64,000 bases of DNA, taken from positions 1 to 64,000 of the forward strand of contig JAEOUE010000127.1 of NCBI GenBank assembly GCA_016839515.1, read 5' to 3'. This document shows positions 54,168 to 63,832 of this stretch, piece by piece; the stretch's first letter is position 1, and each line of letters begins with the position of its first letter. Origin of the DNA: Candidatus Hodarchaeum mangrovi. Lineage in GTDB: Archaea; Asgardarchaeota; Heimdallarchaeia; Hodarchaeales; Hodarchaeaceae. The translations under genes and the position numbers were made by a program. Below the pieces are notes generated by a model that saw only the letters and a program-made list of their open reading frames with translations, ran no database searches and was not told the DNA's origin.

Positions 54168-55133
54168 TTAGCTAAGTTCAACCCATTGCTCTGGGGAAAA
54201 CCATCCATGGGTTCTCTTTTCTTCAAGTATTTCATCACGAAAATCAGGGAAAAAATAGGTTACACCTCCCATTATACTCTCAATACTTTTTAACCCTGCT
54301 AGATCAGACAGGAAATTATGGACTTTGTCAATTTCTGAATAAGAGGAACACAAGAAGCCAATAATTAACACCTGATAATCTATTACTCTCCATGATTTCC
54401 AAAAGCTTCCTTTAAACTTTTCTCTAAGTTCCCATTCAAGCTCTTCTTGTAAAAGCTGAGTTAATAGGTCTAAAGTCAAACAAAAAACTGTAAATGATTC
54501 TTTTTTGGATTGTGCAGGATTGATGTAAATAGTTTCGTCGATTAATCCAGCCTGTCGAAGGAAATATAATCTATCAGCGATGACTTCAACATCAATTTTA
54601 GTTCTAATTGAAAGTTCTTGAATGGAAAGACGCCCTTGTTCTCTGAGATGTGATAAAATAAGCCAATCCACCTTCTCAAAGACATGTGTACCACGCATTT
54701 CAGGATAAGGATGAATAGCTGAGGGGGATCGTTGCAACCGAAAGATCCGTAGATCAATGAAATTTTTGTGAAATTGGCCAAAATGGTTCAGTAGGTCAGA
54801 AAGATCATCTTCATTGCGGTAATGGATCATAGCAAAACCTTCAGTATGATCTTTTGACATTGAAATATATTCTACACACGATTGAACTCCGAGAAGGGTC
54901 ACTCTTTCAGTCACAAGAGGGATATTTGACCTGAAAAATAGGAAAGCATCATTTCCGAATATTAAAGGAGAAGGGACAACAGTAAACTTCAAAATTAATC
55001 GATCATTAACCATCTGTCTGATACGAGATCCCACTTCATTAGTTGATATTTTAAGTTTCGTTGCTAAATCAGTAAAAGAAATTCTACAGTTCTTTGACAG
55101 CTCGAATATCAAAGTTCGGTCAATTATGTCCAT
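54168..55133 (-). CDS. Lrp/AsnC-like regulator with two HTH domains
   Basis: 321 residues in a repeated layout. The first HTH is residues 1-50 (IDRTLIFELSKNCRISFTDLATKLKIS). A ligand-binding-like segment follows. A second HTH is at about 150-200 (VDWLILSHLREQGRLSIQELSIRTKIDVEVIADRLYFLRQAGLI) and then another alpha/beta domain. Such double Lrp-like proteins are common in archaea. The palindromic sites in the 447-base gap upstream may be its operators or those of the winged-helix gene beyond. Confidence 0.8.
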   Translation of the reverse strand: MDIIDRTLIFELSKNCRISFTDLATKLKISTNEVGSRIRQMVNDRLILKFTVVPSPLIFGNDAFLFFRSNIPLVTERVTLLGVQSCVEYISMSKDHTEGFAMIHYRNEDDLSDLLNHFGQFHKNFIDLRIFRLQRSPSAIHPYPEMRGTHVFEKVDWLILSHLREQGRLSIQELSIRTKIDVEVIADRLYFLRQAGLIDETIYINPAQSKKESFTVFCLTLDLLTQLLQEELEWELREKFKGSFWKSWRVIDYQVLIIGFLCSSYSEIDKVHNFLSDLAGLKSIESIMGGVTYFFPDFRDEILEEKRTHGWFSPEQWVELS

Positions 55134-55580
55134 GATTTCACCTATCTGTTAAAATCTGTTAAAATTCTTCAATTATTATTATTCCTTCCATTCCTTCATA
55201 AATAAAACATTTGAATAATTGTATTATATTATTTAAATTCTATCGAATTTGTATTACTTATCAGACTTCAAAAGGTTTTTCTGATTAGTAACAAAACAAC
55301 TAATTTTATTGTAATTAAATCTTTTTTAATATAAGTTCAGACTTTAATATGAATATTTATTTGTTGACGATCATATTGATATGTTTGTAGTTAATCATCT
55401 AGGATATTTTTTCTAGGTACTCTTATTTAATAATTGCAGTAGGGATAACATTTTTATACTTGTTGATTGTTGATTGTTGATGATCATCAACAAATATTTT
55501 ATCTCAACTAGATGGCTAATATGCCTCAATGAGAATAGATGAGTATTATCTACCTTAAAAGAGAGAAAAATAACCCTTAA
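55134..55580. promoter_or_regulatory. 447-base regulatory region with palindromes
   Basis: No gene is seen. The region carries three tandem TTGTTGA units (55460-55480) merging into a perfect 20-bp palindrome (55474-55493), and a partial copy TTGTTGACGATCAT at 55361-55374. Runs of A and T elsewhere may include the promoters of the flanking regulators. Confidence 0.55.
55474..55493. promoter_or_regulatory. perfect 20-bp palindrome, probable operator
   Basis: TTGTTGATGATCATCAACAA reads the same on both strands. It is preceded by two more TTGTTGA units, so the left half-site occurs three times in a row at 7-base steps. It lies about 90-100 bases ahead of the winged-helix gene at 55590 and is a likely dimer-binding site for that protein or the divergent Lrp-like regulator. 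Confidence 0.6.
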
Positions 55581-55589
55581 GTGATTAAA

Positions 55590-55847
55590 ATGGCAATTAC
55601 TGAACAAAGTAATCAAATCGGAACTGAAGAATTCGAGCATGTAGTAAATCATCTTCCTAAATCAGCCCGTGAGATCTTTCGCGTTTTGAAACAAAATGGT
55701 GCCCTGAAACCGCAAGAAATCGGGTCATATACCACACTTTCACATCGGACGATCCGATATGCTTTAAAAATTTTGGTAGATCATGAATATATCCAAAGAG
55801 TTCCTGATCTACACGATTTACGCTCTCACTTCTACACTATAAACTAG
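55590..55847 (+). CDS. small winged-helix DNA-binding protein
   Basis: 85 residues from ATG 55590 (88 from the ATT-rich upstream ATG/alternative at 55581). LPKSAREIFRVLKQNGALKPQEIGSYTTLSHRTIRYALKILVDHEYIQRVPD is a MarR/ArsR-like winged helix, with the recognition helix at SHRTIRYALKILVDHEYI. No ligand domain, so it is probably a simple dimeric repressor or activator. It is the first plus-strand gene after the palindromic region. Confidence 0.8.
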   Translation: MAITEQSNQIGTEEFEHVVNHLPKSAREIFRVLKQNGALKPQEIGSYTTLSHRTIRYALKILVDHEYIQRVPDLHDLRSHFYTIN

Positions 55848-56049
55848 GAAAATTGAAATTATTCCTCCTTTAAGATATATTTTCAAAACAAGGCTATCAG
55901 ATACTTCATGGGATTTGATTGATCTCTGGTTTATATGAAACTATTGATCAATAAGAACAGAGAATTCACCTTTAATCTAATATAATATCAATTTACTATT
56001 CAAAAAAGTAATAAGTCAGTGTCTCTATCAGATTATGTAGGGTTTATGC

Positions 56050-56655
56050 ATGAATACTTCAGGAGATCCTCGCTCTAGTAACAAAAAACCAAATAAAAAT
56101 TCTCCTGAAATTGATTCTGGAACAACAAACAAAGATAATATTGATCAAATTTTTACTGATGTTGTTACAGAAATTCAAAAAACGAATGAGAACCTTCAAC
56201 TCATGATAAGGGGTCTTCACTCTGAGATTAAAGAACTAAAAGATGAAATTGAGTCAATTAGTAAGACAGTAGATGATTATATCCAGAAAGATATTAAAAG
56301 AAGTATAGATTCTCGCATTAAAGATATTTCTACCGGCCTAGATCTTCTTACAAACATTCCTACACATCTTCGAAGAACATTTGAAATGATATATACACAA
56401 GGAGGAAAGAAAGGATTATCTGCCAAGGAAGTTGCTGATAGGACCCAAAAAAGCCGTTCTCTTGAGAGTGATTATTTAAACCAATTAGTTGATCTTGGTT
56501 ATATATTAAAAGAAAAGGATGGAAAAAGTGTATTTTTCTTTTACGATTTTTCTGATCAAGAAGAAGATGAAAATGGAGTATCTCAATCAAATATTTTATC
56601 TGATGTCAACGGAGCAAAGACAACAGTTTCATCAGTAAAAAAAAATAATAATTAA
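56050..56655 (+). CDS. coiled-coil protein with C-terminal winged-helix domain
   Basis: 201 residues. Residues 1-30 are polar and probably disordered. A coiled coil is predicted at about 30-90 (heptads in VVTEIQKTNENLQLMIRGLHSEIKELKDEIESISKTV). A winged helix follows at about 100-165 (MIYTQGGKKGLSAKEVADRTQKSRSLESDYLNQLVDLGYILKEKDGKSVFFFY), and then an acidic tail. It is 50 bases ahead of a ParA-like ATPase, so it may be the DNA-binding or adaptor partner (ParB-like in role, not in sequence). Confidence 0.72.
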   Translation: MNTSGDPRSSNKKPNKNSPEIDSGTTNKDNIDQIFTDVVTEIQKTNENLQLMIRGLHSEIKELKDEIESISKTVDDYIQKDIKRSIDSRIKDISTGLDLLTNIPTHLRRTFEMIYTQGGKKGLSAKEVADRTQKSRSLESDYLNQLVDLGYILKEKDGKSVFFFYDFSDQEEDENGVSQSNILSDVNGAKTTVSSVKKNNN

Positions 56656-56705
56656 GGTAAAATAATAAATTAAAGAAGAATAAAAATTATATAGTTGGGA
56701 TTTCA

Positions 56706-57503
56706 ATGAAGATAATAGCATTTCATTCTTATAAGGGAGGAACTGGAAAAACGCACTTAAGCGCTAATCTAGCAACTATACTAGCTCGAAAGGGTTATAA
56801 AACTGTGATATTAGATCTAGACTTTCGTGGACCAAATCTTCAGACACTATGTGCCATTGATGGTAATATAACAACAATAAATGATTTGTTATTTGATCCT
56901 GACTTAACAGGACAAGATATTCTTGTTTCTTTTGAAGATAAGTTTAAGATTCCTCTTTATGCTGCTTTTGCTTCAACAGATTTTCGAAAAATGGGCGATA
57001 TCGTTAGAGCAGATAAAAAACAACGTCAACGTTCTTTAAAAAGAATTTTACGTCTTCGTGATGAGCTATCAGAAGCTGGTTTTGATTTTGCAATAATTGA
57101 TACCTCTCCTGGTGTTCAAATGGAATCTATTGATGGATTAGTTATATCCGATGTTACTTGCTTAGTCCTTAAAGCTGATGATTTTGATATTACAGGAACC
57201 AAAAGCATGGTGACACAACTATATTCCTTATTGGATAGTAAAAATTACGTTGTTTTAAATAGAGTTGTAGCAGAAACCTGCCCACCTGAACATGGAGAAT
57301 GGAGCCCTTCAGACCTCAAATTAGTTGAATCTTTTGAAAATAAGATCAATGAAGAAATGAGAATGAAGGTTATCACTTCAATCCCTTGTTTCTGTGAAGT
57401 GGCTCGTGAGGGGTCACGAAATATATTTAGTCAAATACATCCAGATCATCCATTCTCTGCACACATTGAAAAATTAGCTGATAGAATCCTAGAAGGACTT
57501 TGA
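56706..57503 (+). CDS. ParA/MinD-like ATPase
   Basis: 265 residues. The deviant Walker A KGGTGKTH (10-17), with the signature lysine at K10, is followed by VILDLDFRGPNLQTL (Walker A') and FDFAIIDTSPGVQMESI (Walker B). This family moves or positions DNA, proteins or chemoreceptor arrays using ATP-driven dimerisation. The upstream coiled-coil/winged-helix gene is the probable partner. No MinD-type C-terminal amphipathic helix is obvious; the end is IEKLADRILEGL. Confidence 0.9.
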   Translation: MKIIAFHSYKGGTGKTHLSANLATILARKGYKTVILDLDFRGPNLQTLCAIDGNITTINDLLFDPDLTGQDILVSFEDKFKIPLYAAFASTDFRKMGDIVRADKKQRQRSLKRILRLRDELSEAGFDFAIIDTSPGVQMESIDGLVISDVTCLVLKADDFDITGTKSMVTQLYSLLDSKNYVVLNRVVAETCPPEHGEWSPSDLKLVESFENKINEEMRMKVITSIPCFCEVAREGSRNIFSQIHPDHPFSAHIEKLADRILEGL

Positions 57504-57530
57504 TTGGGAAGATAAAAAAGGGGAAAAGAG

Positions 57531-58205
57531 TTAAACAAACCTCCCATTGGAAAGACGATACGTTTGATCAGCATATTTATTTAATTCTTCATTGTGGGTG
57601 ACAACAAGAATCGATGTATCTCTTTTTGTAAAACTCTTGAGTAGACGCAATATGGAAGCAGCATTATCAACATCAAGATTCCCAGTGGGTTCATCGGCAA
57701 ATATAATTCGAGGTTTTCCTACTAAAGCTCTTGCAATCCCAATTCGCTGTTGTTCTCCACCACTTAACTCATCTGGATAGTTATCAGCTTTATCCCATAA
57801 TCCTACCTGTTTGAGAAGAGAAATTGCTCGTGTTCGGATTTCTTTTCCTTTTAGTTTCAAGGGGTACAAAGGTGATTCAATGTTTTCTAATGCAGTCAGA
57901 ATACGAACTAATTCCCAATTCTGGAAGATAAACCCAACGTTTCCCTGTCTAAACCTCGAAAGTTTTTCCTCATCCCATTCTGCAATGTTTTCGTCCTCGT
58001 ATAATATTTTTCCAGCTGAAGGTTTATCTAATCCTGATAGAACGTTTAAAAGTGTAGATTTGCCTGAACCAGAGGGTCCCGTAACCATAATTAATTTTCC
58101 TTTAGGAATTTTTAGATCCACATCATTTAGTGCCATAACTACTTCTCTTTTACCTCTAATATACTCTTTTGTTATTTCTTTTGCTTCAATTAACGTCTCA
58201 CTCAT
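57531..58205 (-). CDS. ABC transporter ATP-binding protein (MacB/LolD type)
   Basis: 224 residues. Walker A GPSGSGKST, Q-loop FIFQNWELVRILTALENIESP, signature LSGGEQQRIGIARAL, Walker B IIFADEPTGNLD and the switch His in VVTHNEEL are all present. It drives a FtsX-like permease; the permease gene lies 12 bases upstream on the same strand. The family exports lipids, peptides or lipoproteins or acts mechanically; substrate unknown. Confidence 0.95.
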   Translation of the reverse strand: MSETLIEAKEITKEYIRGKREVVMALNDVDLKIPKGKLIMVTGPSGSGKSTLLNVLSGLDKPSAGKILYEDENIAEWDEEKLSRFRQGNVGFIFQNWELVRILTALENIESPLYPLKLKGKEIRTRAISLLKQVGLWDKADNYPDELSGGEQQRIGIARALVGKPRIIFADEPTGNLDVDNAASILRLLKSFTKRDTSILVVTHNEELNKYADQTYRLSNGRFV

Positions 58206-58217
58206 TTTTTTCTCACC

Positions 58218-59411
58218 TTATTTCTGACGGAAAAGTTCAATAGGACGTACTGCAAGTGTACGGGTTGTTATTATTACGAATCCAGGAACACACGAAATTA
58301 CTACGGCTAAAAAGGAAAAAAATGCTGTTGGTGACAATATTATCCAGTAGAACCATGATCCAACTCGTCCTAAATAGATAGAGAGCTGAATGGCAAGTAA
58401 TCCAATGATAAATCCAGTTACAGCAACAACTAATATTTCTGTTAAAACGACAGTCCTTACATTCCATTTAGAATAGCCCATTGCTTTAAGCACAGCTACT
58501 TCTCTTCTTCTGAATCGAGTTATTAAATAAGAATAAAGGGTGCTTACCATAAACGTTCCAAACAATCCAAAAATCAAAGATAAAATAGTAAAATTCCTTT
58601 CTCCATCCTTATCAGTTTTCTCTTTAAATATTGGAAAACCGTAAGGACTACCTAGACTATCATAATTATCCGCTAATTGGTCTACGAAATTATAAGTTTG
58701 TCCAGAAAATGCAGATAAGATGTCCCCTTGTGCTACAAATGTAATTGAATGAACATAAATTTCATTATCTGAAAGTGCTAAATTTTGAGGCCCTCTCAAG
58801 CGCTCAAAAGCTTCCTCTGGCATTATTATCCAATGTCTTCCTCCAGTAACCTCGGTATTAGGTATTTTTACAACACCAGATACCTTAATATCAAATTCTG
58901 ACGCATTGGAAATACCGAGCTTAAAGGTCATACCGACAACGGGTTTTATAAAAGCAAAAACTCCTCCTTCAGAATCTCCCATTGGTAGAATTGAATCACT
59001 TGACACTAAAATCTCTGTGGGACTATTAGGAAATCGCCCACTGACTAAATTTGTTGGATTTATAGCCACAAATGCCCATGGATAGTTTTTATTAATACTA
59101 AATATTCTAATATTGGTTCCAAAGTCCACAAATTTGTAATATATTACAGCAGAGGCTCCAGACGTAGTCCTTCCATCCTCTATAGCGAGAGTAGACTCTG
59201 CAGATGCTAAATCTAAATATGAACCCGAGTTAATACGAATTACAACTCCACGATGATCAAGCATTCCTTCACGAGAAAAATTATCAAATGTACCAAGTAA
59301 AAGAACTGTTGCTCCACTCAAAATGCTGAAAACAATGACAAATGTAAAAAAACGCCTTCGAGAACGGGTACTGAATACAATTGATTTCGTGAGTAAGCGA
59401 TATAATCCCAT
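58218..59411 (-). CDS. FtsX-like ABC permease (MacB type)
   Basis: 397 residues. One N-terminal membrane helix (FFTFVIVFSILSGATVLLLG), a 220-residue outer domain (MacB periplasmic-core-like), and three C-terminal helices (FTILSLIFGLFGTFMVSTLYSYLI, VLTEILVVAVTGFIIGLLAI, SPTAFFSFLAVVISCVPGFVII). The segment RRREVAVLKAMGYSKWNVRTVVL is the typical coupling region that contacts the ATPase. It forms a complex with the protein encoded immediately downstream. Confidence 0.9.
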   Translation of the reverse strand: MGLYRLLTKSIVFSTRSRRRFFTFVIVFSILSGATVLLLGTFDNFSREGMLDHRGVVIRINSGSYLDLASAESTLAIEDGRTTSGASAVIYYKFVDFGTNIRIFSINKNYPWAFVAINPTNLVSGRFPNSPTEILVSSDSILPMGDSEGGVFAFIKPVVGMTFKLGISNASEFDIKVSGVVKIPNTEVTGGRHWIIMPEEAFERLRGPQNLALSDNEIYVHSITFVAQGDILSAFSGQTYNFVDQLADNYDSLGSPYGFPIFKEKTDKDGERNFTILSLIFGLFGTFMVSTLYSYLITRFRRREVAVLKAMGYSKWNVRTVVLTEILVVAVTGFIIGLLAIQLSIYLGRVGSWFYWIILSPTAFFSFLAVVISCVPGFVIITTRTLAVRPIELFRQK

Positions 59412-59614
59412 AGTAAATTACTCCATATGTTTAAATTTAATCGTTGAAATTATATTCTAATAGATGAATTTAATTGTAGATTTTAACTTAATTTGTAGTT
59501 TTATAGTCTAATAAGTAAAGGTAATAGAAACTACTTAAAAGGTTGCATATTCATAATTCTACCAATAGTCGTCAAATATATTTTGACTTTATCTTTAAAC
59601 CATGATTCACTTAA

Positions 59615-62488
59615 TTAATTTTGCACAAAATCGACATCTTTGATTTCTTTCTTAGTTTTGAGAATTTCAAAAATAATACCTAGAAGAAACATCCAGAAAA
59701 TGAAGAACCAAATGATCCATTCTTCCAAATGTAAAATTAGGACAGTTTTATCAGGAACAGTAGATAAAGCTGAATAAAGGACTGTAATGAGAATAAAAAT
59801 ATAAGATAGAAGACCCACACCATAGGAAACTATAGAAAATATTCTATTTTTTTTATTTGCATCGTTTTTCATTAATTCAGACATTTTAATTACAAGCAAC
59901 TCATTGAAAACTTCCCGTTCTTTTAAAATAATAGGGAATACAATTGCTAGATAAACAATAGTTCCTAGAATAAGTGTCATGATTAAAATAATTATAACAG
60001 GGTGCTCAACCTGTAGAAACCAGTCCTTTATATCAGTTAGGTTTTCAGGAAGGGTAATAAAAATGATTTCAGTCAAAGAAACACCTCTGATTAAAAAATC
60101 GGAAACAATCTTGATCCATAATCCCGTCAGAATAAAACTAGATACAATAAAACCAATTTTATTAAACAAATTATCGTCAGATTGATCAAACGATGATTTT
60201 AGTTTATAATAATTCTTTGATTCATTTTCTTTGACAACTGTTGCAGAGGAAGCTGAAAAAGGGAGCAATAGGTGGTTCAAAACCAAGAAATAAATTGAAA
60301 AATAAATAATAAATCCCAGATCAGAATAGATTGAAAATGATGGATAGGTGAAAATTAATGAATATAGACTCGTCACCATATAAATTATTGTAATTATCTC
60401 AGCAAAGGTTCTATACCTTTTAAATAAATGGGAATCTCTTATTTCTAAAGTTAAAAGTGTTTTTTCTGAAATCTTTTTTGAATCTAGTGGTTGATCATTG
60501 ATTTCAAACAAAATCCATATGATTGAAGTCACCATAAGGCATAAAAGGGTATTTAAAAACCAATTATTAATGGATAGGGGATTATAGCGAAAAGGAATTA
60601 AGAATAATAAAATATAAAGTAATGAACCGACAACAATTGTTAAAACATTTAGTCCAGGAATAGATGAAACCTCTCTATAGAAAGAAAAAAAAGTATCCCA
60701 GAAATTAAGCAGTGTATTGCGTATTGGATCTGCAATAAATGGGAAAAGCTGAAATCCAGTCCAAAAAACGAATAGAGAAATTAAACATATCTCTAAACAA
60801 ATAAATATCTTTAAAATTATATTGAGATTGATTTCTTTTTGATAATTTTGGAATTTTATTGATAATTTTTGTCGAATTTCGAATAGAGAGAAATAAGGAT
60901 TGAATAATAGTATTAGGAATAAACTAGCAAGAAAAACAATTGGTTCTACTCTTACCAAACTAGAAGCAAAGGTATCTTTCAATCCTAATCCTACAGAAAG
61001 AAAAATTAAATTGAATTGAAAACCCAAAATTTCTCCTCCGTTAAAAATATTTACTGAAAATTCTCCTATTTTGTCAAAACTAATAATTAGCCAACTAAAT
61101 AAGATTTCAAGATGTCCGTTAGCGTCGATAGTACCCCATATAGGATCTAGCATTCCTTCATACGGAGGATAAACTCCAACCCATCCACCAGCAAAATTAA
61201 TAATAAAAGTCAAAGCGCCCAAACAAATTGCGGTTATTTTAATAACTTTTGAATAAATCGGTCGATCCTTTTTTATAAAATCTTTATATTCAAGTAAAAA
61301 GGCTAAGGGAATAATTAATAATGGGATAATTGTAACTAAATGTCGTGGACCATATGCAAGGCCTCCTGTTGGTAAAAAATACTTACTATAAAGTAAAATC
61401 TGAAAGATAGATAATGAAATACATAACAACGCAAGTTCATTCTTTTTATGATAAAATGGAATAAAACCTAAAACCCCAAGCAGTATAATCGGCATGAATG
61501 TAAAAAGTCCATGGTGGGTTGAAAAAAGGAGTATCTGTAATCCTTCAAACATCGAGTTTGCGAAATGTTGATTATTTTTAAAAAATACTGCATAAGAGTA
61601 TGGTGTCGATAAAGGATCCCCAAAACAAATGAAATTGTAAAACAGAATAATTAAACCACAGAGAACGACTGGAATCGTAAAAATTAATATTGGGATTAAA
61701 TAATTACTAATAATTCTCTTCCATTCTTTAATTATTTCATTAATTTTCCATGGAAAAGGTAAAAAAATGTAAATAAAATGAAAGGGAAGAAAAAAAAGAT
61801 AGATATAGTCACAAACAACTATATAACCAGCAAAAAAAGAAGAAAAAATTAATGAAGAACATTTTCCTGTTTGTTTATATTTTGTAGCATAATATAATGT
61901 AAGAACGAGAAACCCAGCTGTTATACCATGAGAAAAGAAGGTTCCAATATATGTATAAAATAAACTGCCTAATGAAAAGAGTAATACCGTATAATTTGCA
62001 TTTTGATGTGAGATCCCTAGCATTTTTAGAAAATCATAGAATTTTATTGCCACAAATGCACCAAATATCAATACACAAAGAATAATGAGAAATTTAACAA
62101 AATCATCTATAATCCAAGGATCCTCACCTGTATTCAATCCAATAATTGTACCAATAAAATCTCCAATCCAATATATAGGAACAGCTAGTAAAGATAGTCC
62201 AGGAGGTTTATCAGAATATATGGTTCCATTAAAAATGGAATAATCTAAGTAACTATATTTATCACGATCTTCAGGTTTAATTGAAAATTCTCCATATTTT
62301 GCTATAGATTTAGTTAGCATAAATCGTGATCCAGGATTAGTATTGGTTACGTCTAAGGTGGCACCAGTAATATATATCAATAGAATGAAAATAAACAACT
62401 TAAAACGAAAGGATCTTCCTAAATGACTAAGTATATCACCTAAACTAGCTGATTTCTTATCTATACCCTTTGAACTACTTGATAACAT
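59615..62488 (-). CDS. large membrane glycosyltransferase-like protein (GT-C fold)
   Basis: 957 residues with about fifteen membrane helices. NPGSRFMLTKSIAKYGEFSI followed by YSIFNGTIYSDKPPGLSLLAVPIY is the usual opening of archaeal PMT/GT39-like transferases (N-x-x-SR near the first helix and SDKPPG in the loop). Expected role: attaching sugars from dolichyl-phosphate carriers to surface proteins. It is unlike the 1003-residue protein at 22221 in detail, though both have a KPP loop. Confidence 0.78.
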   Translation of the reverse strand: MLSSSSKGIDKKSASLGDILSHLGRSFRFKLFIFILLIYITGATLDVTNTNPGSRFMLTKSIAKYGEFSIKPEDRDKYSYLDYSIFNGTIYSDKPPGLSLLAVPIYWIGDFIGTIIGLNTGEDPWIIDDFVKFLIILCVLIFGAFVAIKFYDFLKMLGISHQNANYTVLLFSLGSLFYTYIGTFFSHGITAGFLVLTLYYATKYKQTGKCSSLIFSSFFAGYIVVCDYIYLFFLPFHFIYIFLPFPWKINEIIKEWKRIISNYLIPILIFTIPVVLCGLIILFYNFICFGDPLSTPYSYAVFFKNNQHFANSMFEGLQILLFSTHHGLFTFMPIILLGVLGFIPFYHKKNELALLCISLSIFQILLYSKYFLPTGGLAYGPRHLVTIIPLLIIPLAFLLEYKDFIKKDRPIYSKVIKITAICLGALTFIINFAGGWVGVYPPYEGMLDPIWGTIDANGHLEILFSWLIISFDKIGEFSVNIFNGGEILGFQFNLIFLSVGLGLKDTFASSLVRVEPIVFLASLFLILLFNPYFSLFEIRQKLSIKFQNYQKEINLNIILKIFICLEICLISLFVFWTGFQLFPFIADPIRNTLLNFWDTFFSFYREVSSIPGLNVLTIVVGSLLYILLFLIPFRYNPLSINNWFLNTLLCLMVTSIIWILFEINDQPLDSKKISEKTLLTLEIRDSHLFKRYRTFAEIITIIYMVTSLYSLIFTYPSFSIYSDLGFIIYFSIYFLVLNHLLLPFSASSATVVKENESKNYYKLKSSFDQSDDNLFNKIGFIVSSFILTGLWIKIVSDFLIRGVSLTEIIFITLPENLTDIKDWFLQVEHPVIIILIMTLILGTIVYLAIVFPIILKEREVFNELLVIKMSELMKNDANKKNRIFSIVSYGVGLLSYIFILITVLYSALSTVPDKTVLILHLEEWIIWFFIFWMFLLGIIFEILKTKKEIKDVDFVQN

Positions 62489-62584
62489 TTAATGGGCATC
62501 CTATTTATAAGAAAAACAATGAAAACAAAAATATTACAAGCTTTATAAAAATAAATAAGTTGAAATAAAATCTTCATGTCAAAC

Positions 62585-63832
62585 TTAGATTTTTAATGCA
62601 ACAAGAGGTTGCATTCGAGCAACTATTTCTCCTAATCCTAAATCAACAGTTTGAATTACAACAGTTCGACCACGATATGCAAACTGTAACTCTCTAGGTG
62701 TTTCAAACATCAGACTCCCAATACCAGTTCCTAGATCCACTGAAAAATATCGACGCTTATCGACTGTTTCGAAGATTTCAGGAACTGCAATAATATGAGG
62801 GAAAGAATATCCACCTCCATGAGGTAAAATGTTAGCATTTTCTATTCTTTCTTCAATCCCATATTTTCTTGCTCTTTCAGAAAAATTTAAACTTTCCATG
62901 GCTTCCTCAGTAAAATTTGGGATTCCTTTCATCAAATAACAGGGTAAATCGGCTCTCAAGGTTAATGGAAAAAGTTTATTCTCATGAGGATCAAAAACAT
63001 GAGATCCAAGCGCTGTTTCATTTTTATGAACCATTCCTTGATGAGACGAATGTGCAATAACTTGAAAATCGTCTCCAAAGAGAAGTCTCCCAGCTAAATG
63101 TCTTCTTTTTTTCCCAAAATCATCGGCCCATTTATAGAATTGAAAATAATCTTCAGCATCTTGATCAGTTAAATAATTAATTATCCCAAAAGGTGTGTCT
63201 AAAACCTTACACATCTCTTGCAAGATTTTACTTTCAGAAGGATACAAGCCTATAATTTGATTATTATTATCAGACTTTAATTCTGAAGGTGAGGAGTGCA
63301 TCACGAAGGAATATTGGGGAAGATCCATTGATGAACTAACAGCAGGATTAGGTATAATCTCAAAAACATTTATGAAATGATTACCACTTCCAAAATTCCA
63401 ATGGATTGGAATTCCTTCAATTTCTACTTGATTATCTTCCTCGTTCATGTCATGAACAGATTGAATTAGTTCTATCGGATTGGGAACTTCTTCTAAGGAT
63501 CCTAACAACATTCCACAGGCATTTGGCATTGTATCAACAAAAACGATAGGTTCATCTCCTTCTCCCCAAGTTATTTTACCACCATAACCGATTCCATTTC
63601 TCCATCTATTAAGGTTTCTGGTTATAGTGCAATCAGGTGCAGCTATGAAGGTAGTATTAGGATTAAAACCCTCAAATTCCTGTACCAAATGCATCTTTGC
63701 TAGACCATATTGAAAATTTAACTGACAGAGTTTTGAAGCAGAATCATCTAAAGCTGTAGAAAATATAAATTTCTTTGCTCTCGATAATATATCAACTCGA
63801 CTCATTTTGTGAACAGTTTCCATTAAATTCAC
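62585..63832 (-). CDS. divergent RtcB-like protein
   Basis: 415 residues. By eye it follows RtcB in order. NACGMLLGSLEEV (C106) resembles the D-I-N-CG-x-R-L segment. FGSGNHFINV (N151, H152) is like GSGNHFLE, and FVMHSSPSE (H179) like HSGSRG. IAHSSHQG (H261) is like HRKGATR, LPHGGGYSF (H338) like the guanylated HGAGR, and the end VDLGLGEIVARMQPLVALKI is like the RtcB C-terminus. The metal-binding Cys and His are kept, but the Asp three residues before the Cys is not (P103). RtcB joins RNA 2',3'-cyclic phosphate ends; this protein is shorter and may have changed activity. It stands alone at the right edge. Confidence 0.6.
   Translation of the reverse strand: MNLMETVHKMSRVDILSRAKKFIFSTALDDSASKLCQLNFQYGLAKMHLVQEFEGFNPNTTFIAAPDCTITRNLNRWRNGIGYGGKITWGEGDEPIVFVDTMPNACGMLLGSLEEVPNPIELIQSVHDMNEEDNQVEIEGIPIHWNFGSGNHFINVFEIIPNPAVSSSMDLPQYSFVMHSSPSELKSDNNNQIIGLYPSESKILQEMCKVLDTPFGIINYLTDQDAEDYFQFYKWADDFGKKRRHLAGRLLFGDDFQVIAHSSHQGMVHKNETALGSHVFDPHENKLFPLTLRADLPCYLMKGIPNFTEEAMESLNFSERARKYGIEERIENANILPHGGGYSFPHIIAVPEIFETVDKRRYFSVDLGTGIGSLMFETPRELQFAYRGRTVVIQTVDLGLGEIVARMQPLVALKI

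Noticed and set aside
55474..55493. Palindrome as an integration or recombination site
   Set aside because: No tRNA, integrase or flanking direct repeat of the att type; position between two regulators favours an operator.
55848..56049. Possible RNA gene between the winged-helix and coiled-coil genes
   Set aside because: AT-rich with no stable stem or tRNA-like conserved bases by eye.
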